Positions 32,669-42,708 of a stretch of DNA of 64,000 bases are shown here, piece after piece. The notes beneath the pieces were generated by a model. That model was not told the DNA's origin and did not search any database. It saw nothing but the letters and a program-made list of their open reading frames with translations. The stretch is from Thermofilaceae archaeon (GTDB taxonomy: Archaea; Thermoproteota; Thermoprotei; Thermofilales; Thermofilaceae): contig JAVYQJ010000004.1 in assembly GCA_038731975.1 (NCBI GenBank), positions 1-64,000 of the forward strand, written 5' to 3'. The first letter of the stretch is position 1; every line of letters begins with the position of its first letter. A program made the translations under genes and the position numbers.

Positions 32669-34066
32669 GTGACGAAAGTAAAGGTGGGGTTTGTCCCTCT
32701 CCACAGGGTACCCTTCGATGAGGAGTGGGCTCGCGAGCTGAAGCACCGCTTCATCGAGGCTGTGAGAGCCAGCTTCGGCGACATCGTGGAGCTTGTCTAC
32801 CCGGGCGAGGGTGATACGAAGCTGGGGCTGGTTTCAGACGACGATGACGCGGAGGCTGTGGCGGAGCTCTTCAAGCGGGAAGGGGTTGACGGCATCGTCA
32901 TCGCGGCGCTCACCTTCGGCGACGAGCTTGCTGGAGCGAGGGTTGCTGAGCTGCTGAGGAAGCCGGTGATGATCTACGCCACGAAGGAGCCTCCCCCGCT
33001 GCCCGGGGGCTTCCGCCGCTCAGACTCATTCTGCGGGACTCTCTCGCTGGCCTCAGCCCTCTACAGGAGGAAGATTCCGTTCGTCTTCGGCGGTATCGTC
33101 TACCCCGAGGATCCCGAGTTCAAGCGGAGCTTCGACTCGTTCGTTAGGGCCGTTAACGCCGTGAAGACCTTCGTCGGCGCTAAGGTGGGAGCCGTGGGCC
33201 CGAGGCCTGAGAGGTTTGAGACCGTCACGTTTAACGAGGCGGTGATGGCGGCGAAGTTCAGCCAGAGGGTTGTTCACTTCGACCTTATCGAGGTCGTGGA
33301 GGAGGCAAGGCGGCTGAGCGACAGCGACCCTAGGGTTGCTAAGACCGTCGGGGAGATCGAGGCTCAGCTGGACGTCAGCGGAGTCACCCGAGAAGCCCTC
33401 CTAAAGCTGGCGAAGCTTGAGGTCGTGTTGAGCGAGCTGGCGGAGAGGAGGAAGCTGGTCGGCATGGGGGTGCGCTGCTGGACCGAGCTGGAGCGCTACT
33501 TCGGCGTAACTCCCTGCCTCGTGATGGGTAGGCTGACCGATAGGGGCGTAATGATGGCATGCGAGGTCGATGTCTACGGCGTCCTGACGATGGCCCTCCA
33601 GTACGCCGCATCGCTGGGCAAAACGGTGCCCTTCTTCATCGATTGGACGATCAGGCACCCGACTAGGGACAACGTGTTCCTAGCCTGGCACTGCGGGAAC
33701 CTGCCGCCATCCCTCTGCAGCGGAGGTTGCAGGCTGAGCTTCCACGGCGTGATGCACAGAGCCCTCGGCGCCGAGCGCTGCTACGGGACGGTTGACGGGC
33801 GCGCCAAGCCCGGTGAAGTGACCATCAGCAGGCTCGTCGAGTACGATGGCGAGTTCAAGCTGTTCGTAACGAGAGGGAGGATAGTTGAAGAACCGGGAGA
33901 GTTTAGAGGTAGCTGGGCTTGGGTTGAGGTCCCCGACTTGGATAAGGTTTACACAACGCTGATTGAGGAAGGTTTCATCCACCATGCTTCGATGATCCAC
34001 GGCGACATCGTAGAGCCCCTAAAGATGGCCGCAAAGCTGCTCGACATAAAAGCCGTAGTCGTTTAG
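32669..34066 (+). CDS. fucose/arabinose isomerase-family protein, second copy
   Basis: The 465-residue protein has the family points GVDGIVIAALTFGDELAGA, KFSQRVVHFDLIEV, VRCWTELERYFGVTPCLVMG, the presumed metal ligands in MACEVDVYGVLTMAL (Glu) and VPFFIDWTIRHPT (Asp), VFLAWHCGNLPPSLC, and a late FIHHASMIHGD with His. It resembles the subgroup of distant FucI relatives found in sugar-degradation loci of archaea and Thermotogae. GTG 32669 is preferred because of the purine-rich ribosome-binding site; an open frame extends upstream but enters the divergent promoter. It differs from the copy at 26 kb enough to suggest a different sugar. Confidence 0.83.
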   Translation: MTKVKVGFVPLHRVPFDEEWARELKHRFIEAVRASFGDIVELVYPGEGDTKLGLVSDDDDAEAVAELFKREGVDGIVIAALTFGDELAGARVAELLRKPVMIYATKEPPPLPGGFRRSDSFCGTLSLASALYRRKIPFVFGGIVYPEDPEFKRSFDSFVRAVNAVKTFVGAKVGAVGPRPERFETVTFNEAVMAAKFSQRVVHFDLIEVVEEARRLSDSDPRVAKTVGEIEAQLDVSGVTREALLKLAKLEVVLSELAERRKLVGMGVRCWTELERYFGVTPCLVMGRLTDRGVMMACEVDVYGVLTMALQYAASLGKTVPFFIDWTIRHPTRDNVFLAWHCGNLPPSLCSGGCRLSFHGVMHRALGAERCYGTVDGRAKPGEVTISRLVEYDGEFKLFVTRGRIVEEPGEFRGSWAWVEVPDLDKVYTTLIEEGFIHHASMIHGDIVEPLKMAAKLLDIKAVVV

Positions 34067-34677
34067 AGTAGAAAGGCAGCGCGCTCCTCCGACCAGTTGC
34101 GGCGGGAAGCAAAGCGGGCATCGAATCTCAGGCAAGCCCATTTTTCACTGGTATAGCTGAGTTGGGAAACGAACCCGGTGCTTGTGAGCTCACATGCGAA
34201 GCTGCTCGCTACGCGTCCGAAGTGGGGGGCCTAAGACCTTCGCTTTTACTAGGGCGATGTAGAACGCATCTCGCACTGTAATTCACCCGGAGAGGCGATC
34301 TCAATGGCCGCCTCGAGGTGGACCCTTCTCGTCCTTCAGATTAGCTGACCCCCTCAATCGCCAGGGCTTTGAGCATCAAGTTGGATCCCTCGCGCGTTAT
34401 GCCCTCTCCAGATCGCGTTCAGCGCCTATTTAGCTACGAAGTCCATGGACATCACTCCAGTGCGCATATACTTCAATGCCTCGTCCCAGCCTTCCTCCTT
34501 AAGCGGCAATTCAACGATAGTGAAGCGTCAATGGCCATCATAAGTACTTTTGGAGGCAGATGCACTTGGATTAAAATTATAAATAAGCCTAAATCACAAT
34601 TTTAAAGGAAAACTTTATGTTTATTTATATTCATCCTAAATCCTTCTCCTAGTATTGTTCATTCCACCTTGGAAAAA
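34067..34677. other. intergenic stretch with coding-like remnants on the reverse strand
   Basis: No intact gene is seen. On the reverse strand two short stretches look like decayed coding sequence. One ends at 34426 (listed separately). The other ends at 34341 with a peptide of about 22 residues ending LMLKALAIEGVS. The right third (about 34560-34660) is A/T-rich and includes tttatgtttatttat, possibly noncoding flank. Confidence 0.4.
34426..34527 (-). pseudogene. possible C-terminal remnant of a zinc-dependent dehydrogenase
   Basis: About 33 codons, open only between a TGA upstream and a TAG at 34426, read RFTIVELPLKEEGWDEAL then KYMRTGVMSMDFVAK. The pattern of a strand, Leu-Pro-Leu, then E-A-L-x-x-M-x-x-G resembles the tail of medium-chain alcohol/sugar dehydrogenases. 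The fragment is too short to be sure; chance similarity is possible. Confidence 0.25.
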
Positions 34678-36061
34678 TCAGATAATGGCACCTTGCTTAA
34701 GGAGTATCTGCTGGATTTCAGACACGTCTAGTTCCCTGGGCTTTACCCCTTCGATGACTGAGAGAGCAGCTGCAACTCCAGCTGCTTGACCTGTGGCTGT
34801 CGCAGTAGGTATTACTCTAACCGCACCCAGTGCTTCGTGCGTCGCTGAGATACAGCGACCCGCAGCGAGAAGACCCTCAACTCTTAGGGGGATGAGCGCT
34901 CTGTAGGGTATCGTATAGCTCTTGCCCTCAGGTATTGGGATAAAGATTGCCTCTTCCCCTGGCCTTAAGGGGTGCACATCGATGGCGTAGCATCCTCTAG
35001 CCACTTTATCGGGGAACTCAACGCAGTTGATAAGTTCCTCCAACTTGATCACGTGTTCACCGACGATCCTCCTCGATTCTCTAACACCGATCCTACAGCT
35101 AAGCTGCACAAGGTAGCAGTGCTCAAAGCCTGGGACACACTTCCTAAGGAACCTAACGATCTCGAGTGCTTGGCGGTAGGCTTCTAGGGTAGCTCTTGCC
35201 AGCTGCTTCGAATCAAGTGGGTCGATCCCGCAGACCCTGGTATTGTTGAAGACTGCGTAACCCTTATCAGGGAAAGCCGCAAGAGGTGCAATGTAATCGA
35301 TACCCGGTATCTCGGGGAACTCACCCTTAACTCTAGCCTCCCTTACCAAGCCGTATAGACCGGCGAAACTGAATGGCTCTCCCCTTTCGATAGCTCTTCT
35401 AAGATGCTCGACATTGACCCAGGGAGCCAGTTCATCGGGGTGATGCTCAAGGTACTCGAGGAACCCTCGTGAAGTTAATGCCACCCACTTTAAACATCAC
35501 CGTCACGGGTTGCACAAGCCCATCCTCCTCCCTACCCATCGAGATTGGAGTACCAGCTAACTCCGCCAGATCAGCGTCTCCCGTTGCGTCAACAAAGACT
35601 GATCCTTCAACCTCAATCAATCCCCTTTTCGTGTAAACAGACACGGCCTTGAGGCTATGGCCTTCAACCTTGGTTCCAACAACTGTAGCGTTAAACCATA
35701 CGTCTACACCTGCTTCTTTACACATCTCAAGCATTACCACCTTAAGCAGCTCAGGCTCGAAAATCGCGGGCTGCCTCACATCTATACCGCCCAGCTTCGC
35801 TAACCTGTCCAAGAACTCCTGGAAAATACCGGCGACAACGGGCTTACCTCCACTCACCCACTTCATGAAGGGGGTAACAAGAGCCTGCGTAACTGTTCCG
35901 CCCAGTGTGCCCGAGGCTTCCAGTAGACACACCCTAACCCCCATTCTGCTGGCTACCACAGCAGCAGAGACTCCAGCTACACCGCCACCAGCTACAATCA
36001 CGTCATACCGCGGAGTCACGCGTGCAACAGATGCCCTCATAGAAAGCTCTACCCCTTGCAT
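34678..36061 (-). pseudogene. FAD-dependent oxidoreductase split by a frameshift
   Basis: The N-terminal part (36061 to about 35465) has the dinucleotide motif YDVIVAGGGVAGVSAAVVASRMGVRVCLLE and continues to VTVMFKVGGINFT. The C-terminal part (about 35475 to 34678, in the next frame) resumes at RGFLEYLEHHPDEL and ends with RVEGLLAAGRCISATHEALG, VIPTATATGQAAGVAAAL. Together they form one protein of about 460 residues of the FAD_oxidored family (pfam12831 type), which often acts on sugar acids or xenobiotics. The two frames overlap by 38 bases around 35447-35484, with no start signal for the second. A one-base insertion (or two-base loss) in the acgagggttcc stretch near 35465-35475 would explain it. 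A sequencing error or recoding cannot be excluded. Confidence 0.75.
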
Positions 36062-36175
36062 AAGCTATCGACCGAGCTCCCTGACATATGTTTTCAGCAA
36101 ATACGGTTGAATACTTGTCACTTGAATCACACCATTCAAACCCTATTCAATCTAGCTTCACTAGTATACGGTACT

Positions 36176-36208
36176 TTAACTAAAAAGATAAAAAATAATA
36201 TTTTATGT
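36176..36208 (-). terminator. T-rich terminator after the OPT-like gene
   Basis: On the reverse strand, just after the stop at 36210, the sequence becomes attattttttatctttttag. Runs of six and five T residues are typical archaeal termination signals. Confidence 0.6.
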
Positions 36209-36209
36209 T

Positions 36210-38153
36210 TTAAACAGGCGGTATATAGAAGGCCGCTATGCTCCCTAAGAGGAAGGCCCCGAAGCTGATTCCAACGAGGAGACCAATAGCAAAGGGTACA
36301 GCGTACTTTTCGTAGAAGGTCATACCGCCGACCTTTAGCACTAGGAGCTTGAGTATGAGCGCGGGGAACGAGCTTAGGAACCACATTCCGCTGTAGAAGA
36401 AGAGCGCAACAGGAGTGAAGAAGAACCATGGGAACTTCGCTCTCATGAACCATAGTCCCCCGACGATCACTAAAGCCGCGATGAAGTGGCCTATACCCGT
36501 CGCATCGAGTACTCCCTCCGCGCTGATTACACCTCCCACTTCTCTTACTCTAGTTATCCCCGCAGGCATCACCTTGACATACCAGATCCTAGTGAGCACG
36601 GTATCAGCGCCGTAGGCGTAGAGAAGTGCTAAACCAAGGTAGAGGCCAATGAAGCTCGCCAGGAAAGCAGCTAGAAGCTGCCCGATAAACAGATCCCTCT
36701 CGCTCGTCCCCGTGTCTCTCGCTAGCTTGTAGGTGGAAAGAACGGCCCATGGGAACCAGGTTGCCTGCGGAATGTGGTGGGTTATGCGGGTAGCTGCTTT
36801 AGTGGCCCACCACGTAGTGCTGGGCCATGGGTTTGGAACCCCGCTGGCGTAAGCAACTGTAAGCGTTAACTGACGCGGCAAGTCTACACCGGCGACAGCG
36901 GGCCATTGCCCGGTTTCACCCCAGATTCTCGCGTGGCCGATTAAGGCGAAGTATAAGAGGATCAAGAATAGCAGTACGAAGCCTGCGTGTGCTCCGAGCG
37001 CCGCAAAGAAGAGTAGGTAGGCAAAGTAGCTGCCCAGCAGTCCGGTCCATATCAATCGTTCATCAAGCCTACCAGGCTCCGTTGCAGCTCTCTTGTAAAG
37101 GCGCTTGAACGAATCGGACCATGTCTTCCAGCCGAAAATAATAGACCAGATGCCTAGAGCGAATGTTACATGGAGGGATGAGAATGTTCCTGGCTTGATG
37201 GGACCAGCGTCGGGGCTAGCGCCCGGTGATATCAAGCCGGCTCCGACGGCTATGAAGGGCCATATGAGGGATTTGAAACCGGTCCATATGGCCACGCTGG
37301 CTGTTACATCGATTGGAGCGAGGAAGAACATTATCGTGTCGGCTGGGATAAACATCCACCACTCCATTATGCTGGGGTTAATGCCTTTCAGGAAGGCGTC
37401 CCATCCGGAGAGGTAGATTTGCCCCCACGCGAAGAACACTGGGAAGACCGGCCAGATGTAGTTCAAAGTCGATTGAATCGCGATGATCAATCCTATGATA
37501 AAGCCGATGTAGAACAGCTTGCTCCTCCCAAAGCTGGTTAAAGTGCTCTCCTGTCCCATCCTGAGTACTTGCACCGCTGGCATAACTGCGGGGAACGTTA
37601 GTCTCTCTACCTCAACGAATGGTCTGATCATCGTTTGAGCCGTGAAAATGCACATGAGAAGGAATATGAACATGAACACGCTCTGCAGTAGTAATGGGCC
37701 GACGACTCCACCCGGTACGCTGGCGCCCCCGCTGAATATCCCGGCAACAAGCCTGGGATTCTTGGGTGCCCATGCGCTAGGTATGTACTCTAGCAACTGG
37801 GCTAGAGACGGCTCAGTTTGTGCGTGATAAGCAACCACCAATGGTTCGAGCCAGAAGGAAAAGAAGCCGCTGTCCATCACTACGTAGAGAGCCCCGACAA
37901 GCACGACAATTTCTGCCACGCTGAGTTTCTTAAGCCCCGCCATTAGTATCGCTAGGAACCATATAAAGCCCCATGGTAGGTATATCGGAGCACCTATTCT
38001 ACCGCCAAAGAAGGGTTCCAGTGTAACCCCTCTGCGCCACCACATCAGGTAGTTAACGTAAAACATCGCTACGCCCAGCACAACGATCAAAGCGATCGTT
38101 AGAGGCGTAAGACCTCTAGCGTATTTAACTTCGGCTCCCTTAGATTCGCTCAC
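36210..38153 (-). CDS. large OPT-like membrane protein
   Basis: The 647-residue protein has about 14-16 hydrophobic segments and starts at ATG 38153 after a short charged N-terminus. The segment FVEVERLTFPAVMPAVQVLRM resembles the first conserved stretch of the oligopeptide transporter (OPT) superfamily, and its relative at 42.7 kb has IEVENLPFPVAPIDAQAIEVL at the same place. Archaeal and planctomycete proteins of this size are often annotated as DUF6785/6784-like membrane proteins; OPT kinship is inference. A TATA-like tttttatataacc on the reverse strand (38175-38187) gives a leaderless start. Transport of peptides or peptide-metal complexes is possible. Confidence 0.7.
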   Translation of the reverse strand: MSESKGAEVKYARGLTPLTIALIVVLGVAMFYVNYLMWWRRGVTLEPFFGGRIGAPIYLPWGFIWFLAILMAGLKKLSVAEIVVLVGALYVVMDSGFFSFWLEPLVVAYHAQTEPSLAQLLEYIPSAWAPKNPRLVAGIFSGGASVPGGVVGPLLLQSVFMFIFLLMCIFTAQTMIRPFVEVERLTFPAVMPAVQVLRMGQESTLTSFGRSKLFYIGFIIGLIIAIQSTLNYIWPVFPVFFAWGQIYLSGWDAFLKGINPSIMEWWMFIPADTIMFFLAPIDVTASVAIWTGFKSLIWPFIAVGAGLISPGASPDAGPIKPGTFSSLHVTFALGIWSIIFGWKTWSDSFKRLYKRAATEPGRLDERLIWTGLLGSYFAYLLFFAALGAHAGFVLLFLILLYFALIGHARIWGETGQWPAVAGVDLPRQLTLTVAYASGVPNPWPSTTWWATKAATRITHHIPQATWFPWAVLSTYKLARDTGTSERDLFIGQLLAAFLASFIGLYLGLALLYAYGADTVLTRIWYVKVMPAGITRVREVGGVISAEGVLDATGIGHFIAALVIVGGLWFMRAKFPWFFFTPVALFFYSGMWFLSSFPALILKLLVLKVGGMTFYEKYAVPFAIGLLVGISFGAFLLGSIAAFYIPPV

Positions 38154-38256
38154 ATCACTAATTGTATCGGGGTTATATAAAAATTTTTCTCAAAATACCA
38201 TTTTATGAAGATTCGAAAGAAAAATAAGTTTATATTCGTGATTTAGATGCCCAAAT
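38154..38256. promoter_or_regulatory. divergent promoter of OPT-like and M28-FtsX fusion genes
   Basis: Two separate TATA-like boxes are visible. The reverse one (38175-38187) is about 28 bases before ATG 38153. The forward one, gtttatattcg (38228-38238), is about 25 bases before ATG 38257. Both fit leaderless transcripts. The intergenic region is strongly A/T-rich. Confidence 0.6.
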
Positions 38257-41200
38257 ATGATGCGAAGGCTGCTCATAGCAACGTTCGCTGCTGAGATTTT
38301 GCTTTGGCTATTAACGGCCTCTGCTCTTTACGCCGAGCCAGGTACTCTCACAAGTATACTGAATCTAACTGAAGTTAAGCAGCATGTGGAAGCTTTGTCT
38401 CTACTGGGGAGCCGTTTTACGGGGTACCCTGGGTATTATGCATCCTTAGCCTACATAAACTCTTCACTTGTTTCGTCAGGCTTAAAACCGCGTTTTCTCG
38501 CGTTTAACGCGACTGTACCAATCGACTACGGGGCTACTATTAAAGTGGGGGCTTCAGTTATAAGGGCCTACCATATGTACCCAAACCTCGTCGCACTTGG
38601 AGCAGCGACCAACGTGTCGGGACAGCTGGTATACGCTGGTCATTGCACTCCTCCTGAGCTGGCTGGATTAGATCTTCGGAGCAAGATTGCTGTGTTGGAG
38701 TTCGACGCCGATTGGGGTGCTGCGATCGCTAGGGGTGCTAGGGCGCTGATATTCCTGGGACCCGCTGTAGACAGAGACTCCGCAATGAGGAAAGTAGCGC
38801 TAGCTCCTCTCGATATCCCTAGGGTTTACGTGAGAGAGGGGGCCGATGCGGACTTCGTGAGAGAGGCTTCTAGGAAGGGCCTTTACGCGACAATCGAAGG
38901 GCGATACGAGTGGAAGAGAGTAACAGCCTATAACATCTTGGTTGAGATCGCTGGCTCAAGCGAGCCGGAGAAGATCGTGATTCTCACCGCTCACGTGGAC
39001 TCGGGATCGATCGTACCTGCCCTCGCACCAGGGGCTGAGGAGGCTGTGAACGTGGGTCTCCTCCTTCACCTGGCCCGCCTGCTGAGCGAGTATCGACCTA
39101 AGTACACGGTCTGGCTACTATTTCTGTCGGGCCACTGGCAGGGGCTTGCAGGAGCACGGTGGTTTGTCGAGAAAATCATGTTTAGCGAATTGATTGGAAG
39201 CTCGGTTTACCCCTACATCGTTCTGAATTTTGACATATCATCCGGTGACAGTCGGCTGGTAGTGTACCCTGGCGGTTTCTTCTACGGTCATAGAACGCAA
39301 GGCGCCATGAACCTATACACCGACTTCCGTTCAAGCTTAGCGGAAATTATCAAAGATTTCTACCAGAAGTACCCAAGCGATTATCGCGCTATCGCAAGTG
39401 ACGCAATGTACTACAACGCCACGACCGGGATAGTTCTCTTGCGCAGCTTTAACCCGGGTTACGCGATATCGTACTCGCAACCCTTCTACCTAGATGCTGA
39501 ACCCTTCCAGCTCGCTAAGGTTCCCGCAGTAACTTTCCTAACGTTTCAGGACAAGAGGCCAAGAGTCTTCACACCTGCCGACACCTACGACCACATCAAT
39601 TGGGAGAACATCAAACCCCAGGTTCGCTTTGCCGCATTTGTACTTGACAAGATACTCAACGATATTACCCTTGTCTTTAGAGGTTCATGGGACACTATTA
39701 AGCCCAGGAGAATAGAGGTCGACCCGGTAAATGGTGGCTTCGGATACCATGTAGCAATCGTCGAGGTCGTGGAGTACGATCCGACCGTTGCGACGCTGTA
39801 CAGACCCGTCCCCAACTCCCTCGTCGTCGTGCATAAGAGAGATTGGTACTACAATGTCATGGGCTCTCTCGCCGTTACTCAATACGATCCACCCTTCGCC
39901 AAAATAATCGAGCTGGCGGATGAAAATGGAAAGGCCACGATAGTCGGATTAGCACCTCCAGAAATATTTATTGGGAACATAGAGATTTACGCCTACAAAG
40001 TAGAGGGAGGTCGACTAACTTACGTACCCGACATGGGGCCGAACGGCTTAGCGAGGTTCTCTCCCTACCCTCCAAAGCTCTCGATGGGGATCGTCCTAAG
40101 AACAGTGGTATTCAGAGCAGCGGCTCTCATAGCTCCACTCGTTTCAGTACCTGATAGACCATGGCCTCTTGCTACATTCAACTTATATGGAAAAGCCTCA
40201 TTCCCGATACCCTTCACGCGCTACACTTCACCTTACCCTTCGGCGGTTTCCATTTTTTACCCGAACTTAGCGACGCCGGACTCCTATTACTACACCATTG
40301 ACTTTTCGAATAGGTTCGTAATCCTCTACGCCCCACCAGAGAGTCGGATCTGCGCTATCGTTAGCCTAGGCGGGGATCAGAGAAGAGCAATAGTGCTTCT
40401 CAACTCTACAACTGAAGACATTATGAACGGTTACCGCCTAGGGAGGGCAGGTTCCACAGAAGTTATCACAAATACTCCGTACGTATATACTCTAGAGCTG
40501 CTAGCGATTGCTAAGGATCGCTACAGCAAGGCTGTGTCGGGTGGGGTTAGCGACCCAACTACTGTTGAGCTATTGAAGATGGTGGAGAACTATACGGCGA
40601 AAAAGGAGTTCGGGTTCGCTTGGGCCGCCTGGAGCGCTGCACTGCGCTTGTACGAGCGCACTCGCGGTATGAGCCTAGATTTTGCTTCTGCGACGCTGAT
40701 CGTGATGCTACTCATTGTTCCCTTCGCAGTACTTGGGGAGAAGCTCTTCTTCGGGAGAGGAGGCATTGTCCGCATAGCTTACATCGTCACGTTAGGAGCT
40801 GTAATGTTCTCTGTTTTTGCCCTTCTGCACCCAGGTTTCACCATAGTTTACAGCACCTACGCGTTGAGCATAAGCGTGATAATGGCCGCCCTCTCCATCC
40901 CAGCACTCTTTTTCCTAATCATACTCTTCAATAGATCCCTTTCGCAAGTAAGGAGGATTAGGTTGGGAGTGCATGCGCTAGAGAGGGAAACTTTCGACCT
41001 CTTCGTCACAGCGATGTCTACGGGCATAGAAAACATGAGGCGAAGGCCTCTTCGGACAGCTCTTACCCTTTCCACGATAATCCTGGTAGTGATGTCGCTA
41101 GTCGCGCTCACCTCTGTTGTTCCAGTGCTTAGAATCACCGCTTCGACCTACGAAACGCACGCCACGTTTGACGGGATTGTGGTAAAGTCTCCCTCAAACG

Positions 41201-42708
41201 AACCTCTTGATCCCTTGTTGTTAGACGTGCTCGAAGACTTCGCGAAGGGAAGGTATGTTGTAGCCCCGCGTTACTGGCTCTATCCGCCTCTAATTGAAGA
41301 TTATTTCACTCTGTCCAGCGGAGGGAGGTCGGTGGTCTTCAGAGCAGTCATGGGATTAGCCCCTGCTGAGCTCAACGCGAGTCTCAAGGAGCTTGGCTTG
41401 AGCCAGACGATATTCAGCCGTGTTGCAAGCAGCTGTTTGCTGCCGAAAACTCTCGCCTCCGCGCTCGGTGTTGATGTGGGTGATACAGTGCGTTTTGCCG
41501 GAGAGGAGCTCATAGTTGCTGGTGTCTTCGATGATTCTCTTGCAGAGATGCTCGCCCGCGACGTAACGGATAGAGTAGGAGAGCGGCCGTACGGTGGTAG
41601 GCCCTACGACCTCGTAACGGTGGCAACAATGCAGAGGATCGATGAGAGCTACAGATTATCATGGAGCGATATCATCGTAATTAACGCTGAGCTAGTGAAG
41701 AACCTCCCAGGAGCCTTACTGCACTCTGTGCTGCTCATGCCAAAAGGGAGGGTGAGCGAGGAAGAGCTCGTATCGACGGCGATGGAGATTTACAACGTAT
41801 TTAGCGGCTTGGACGTCTATGTCTCGTATGGAGGGCGAACTCACATTATCAGCGGGAGGTTTGTCCACGAGTTCTTCGGTTTCAGCTTCATGGTGGTGCC
41901 CTTACTCATCTCCGGGATGGTGCTCATGACGACTGTGCTAGGGAGCATCCACGAAAGGTTAAGGGAGGCAACAACATACAGTGCTCTCGGTCTTGCGCCG
42001 GCACAAGTGGGTGGAATGTTTCTCGCCGAGGTACTCACGTACGCTATACTTGGTGTTGCTCTAGGCTATGCAGCTGGAGTGGTGATGGCAAGAGCAACGA
42101 ATTTCGCGGCGCTCACGGGCGGCATTATTGGAATGAACTACTCGAGCTCGTCTGTACTCGTCGGCTTAGCACTCGCGATTCTAATGGTCCTCCTAGCTTC
42201 TCTATACCCATTCCTGAAAGTTTCGAGGATCGTTACCCCGTCCCTCGAAAGGAAGTGGAAAATCCCCACAAAGCCTCGCGGCGATGTATGGGAGATACCA
42301 TTACCCTTCACCTTCAAGGAGAGGGAGATGGTGGTAGGCGTCACAATTTACCTATGTGAGTATTTTGAGAACAGGAGGGAGAGAATGGGGACATTTGCGG
42401 TGCTGAGTTACGCTCCGTACTCGGAGCCGGGGAGAGTCGGCGTTCGGGCCAAGGTTTGGCTCGCGCCATTCGAGCAGAACATAGTCCAGGACGTTGATGT
42501 GGCTCTGTTGAAGAGTGCAACAGAGGCCAGGTACATGACGCTGGTAACGGCCAAGCGCGAATCAGGTCCCCACGATACGTGGCTTAAATCATGCGACTTG
42601 TTTGTGCGTGAGCTGAGAGAGCAGTTTCTGACGTGGAGGCTTCTTTCTCCGCAAGAAAGGGCAACTTACATCAAGAGAGGAGTTGAGTTGGTGAAGATCT
42701 ATGAGTGA
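38257..42708 (+). CDS. secreted M28-peptidase-like domain fused to an FtsX-type ABC permease, 1483 aa
   Basis: A signal peptide (residues 1-25) leads into an M28 aminopeptidase-like ectodomain (about 30-470), including VILTAHVDSGSIVPALAPGAEEAVNVGLLLHLARLL. The second-metal Asp is replaced by Glu in GAEEAVN, and the catalytic Glu-Glu step is LFLSGHWQGLAGARWF, so the peptidase is probably inactive. About 350 residues of further extracellular beta-rich sequence follow, then four hydrophobic segments in the middle (about 805-900). The last third is FtsX/MacB-like: RRRPLRTALTLSTIILVVMSLV, a large outside loop, then FSFMVVPLLISGMVLMTTVLG, and REATTYSALGLAPAQVGGMF typical of the family. The C-terminal 130 residues are cytosolic. 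It overlaps the next OPT-like gene by eight bases, indicating one transcription unit. Confidence 0.75.
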   Translation: MMRRLLIATFAAEILLWLLTASALYAEPGTLTSILNLTEVKQHVEALSLLGSRFTGYPGYYASLAYINSSLVSSGLKPRFLAFNATVPIDYGATIKVGASVIRAYHMYPNLVALGAATNVSGQLVYAGHCTPPELAGLDLRSKIAVLEFDADWGAAIARGARALIFLGPAVDRDSAMRKVALAPLDIPRVYVREGADADFVREASRKGLYATIEGRYEWKRVTAYNILVEIAGSSEPEKIVILTAHVDSGSIVPALAPGAEEAVNVGLLLHLARLLSEYRPKYTVWLLFLSGHWQGLAGARWFVEKIMFSELIGSSVYPYIVLNFDISSGDSRLVVYPGGFFYGHRTQGAMNLYTDFRSSLAEIIKDFYQKYPSDYRAIASDAMYYNATTGIVLLRSFNPGYAISYSQPFYLDAEPFQLAKVPAVTFLTFQDKRPRVFTPADTYDHINWENIKPQVRFAAFVLDKILNDITLVFRGSWDTIKPRRIEVDPVNGGFGYHVAIVEVVEYDPTVATLYRPVPNSLVVVHKRDWYYNVMGSLAVTQYDPPFAKIIELADENGKATIVGLAPPEIFIGNIEIYAYKVEGGRLTYVPDMGPNGLARFSPYPPKLSMGIVLRTVVFRAAALIAPLVSVPDRPWPLATFNLYGKASFPIPFTRYTSPYPSAVSIFYPNLATPDSYYYTIDFSNRFVILYAPPESRICAIVSLGGDQRRAIVLLNSTTEDIMNGYRLGRAGSTEVITNTPYVYTLELLAIAKDRYSKAVSGGVSDPTTVELLKMVENYTAKKEFGFAWAAWSAALRLYERTRGMSLDFASATLIVMLLIVPFAVLGEKLFFGRGGIVRIAYIVTLGAVMFSVFALLHPGFTIVYSTYALSISVIMAALSIPALFFLIILFNRSLSQVRRIRLGVHALERETFDLFVTAMSTGIENMRRRPLRTALTLSTIILVVMSLVALTSVVPVLRITASTYETHATFDGIVVKSPSNEPLDPLLLDVLEDFAKGRYVVAPRYWLYPPLIEDYFTLSSGGRSVVFRAVMGLAPAELNASLKELGLSQTIFSRVASSCLLPKTLASALGVDVGDTVRFAGEELIVAGVFDDSLAEMLARDVTDRVGERPYGGRPYDLVTVATMQRIDESYRLSWSDIIVINAELVKNLPGALLHSVLLMPKGRVSEEELVSTAMEIYNVFSGLDVYVSYGGRTHIISGRFVHEFFGFSFMVVPLLISGMVLMTTVLGSIHERLREATTYSALGLAPAQVGGMFLAEVLTYAILGVALGYAAGVVMARATNFAALTGGIIGMNYSSSSVLVGLALAILMVLLASLYPFLKVSRIVTPSLERKWKIPTKPRGDVWEIPLPFTFKEREMVVGVTIYLCEYFENRRERMGTFAVLSYAPYSEPGRVGVRAKVWLAPFEQNIVQDVDVALLKSATEARYMTLVTAKRESGPHDTWLKSCDLFVRELREQFLTWRLLSPQERATYIKRGVELVKIYE

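Noticed and set aside
34369-34605. 78-codon forward frame
   Set aside because: The coding-like remnants in this stretch are on the reverse strand, so this frame is probably their shadow.
38257-42708. Active M28 aminopeptidase
   Set aside because: The Glu-Glu catalytic step and a metal-binding Asp are replaced, so I did not call it an active peptidase.
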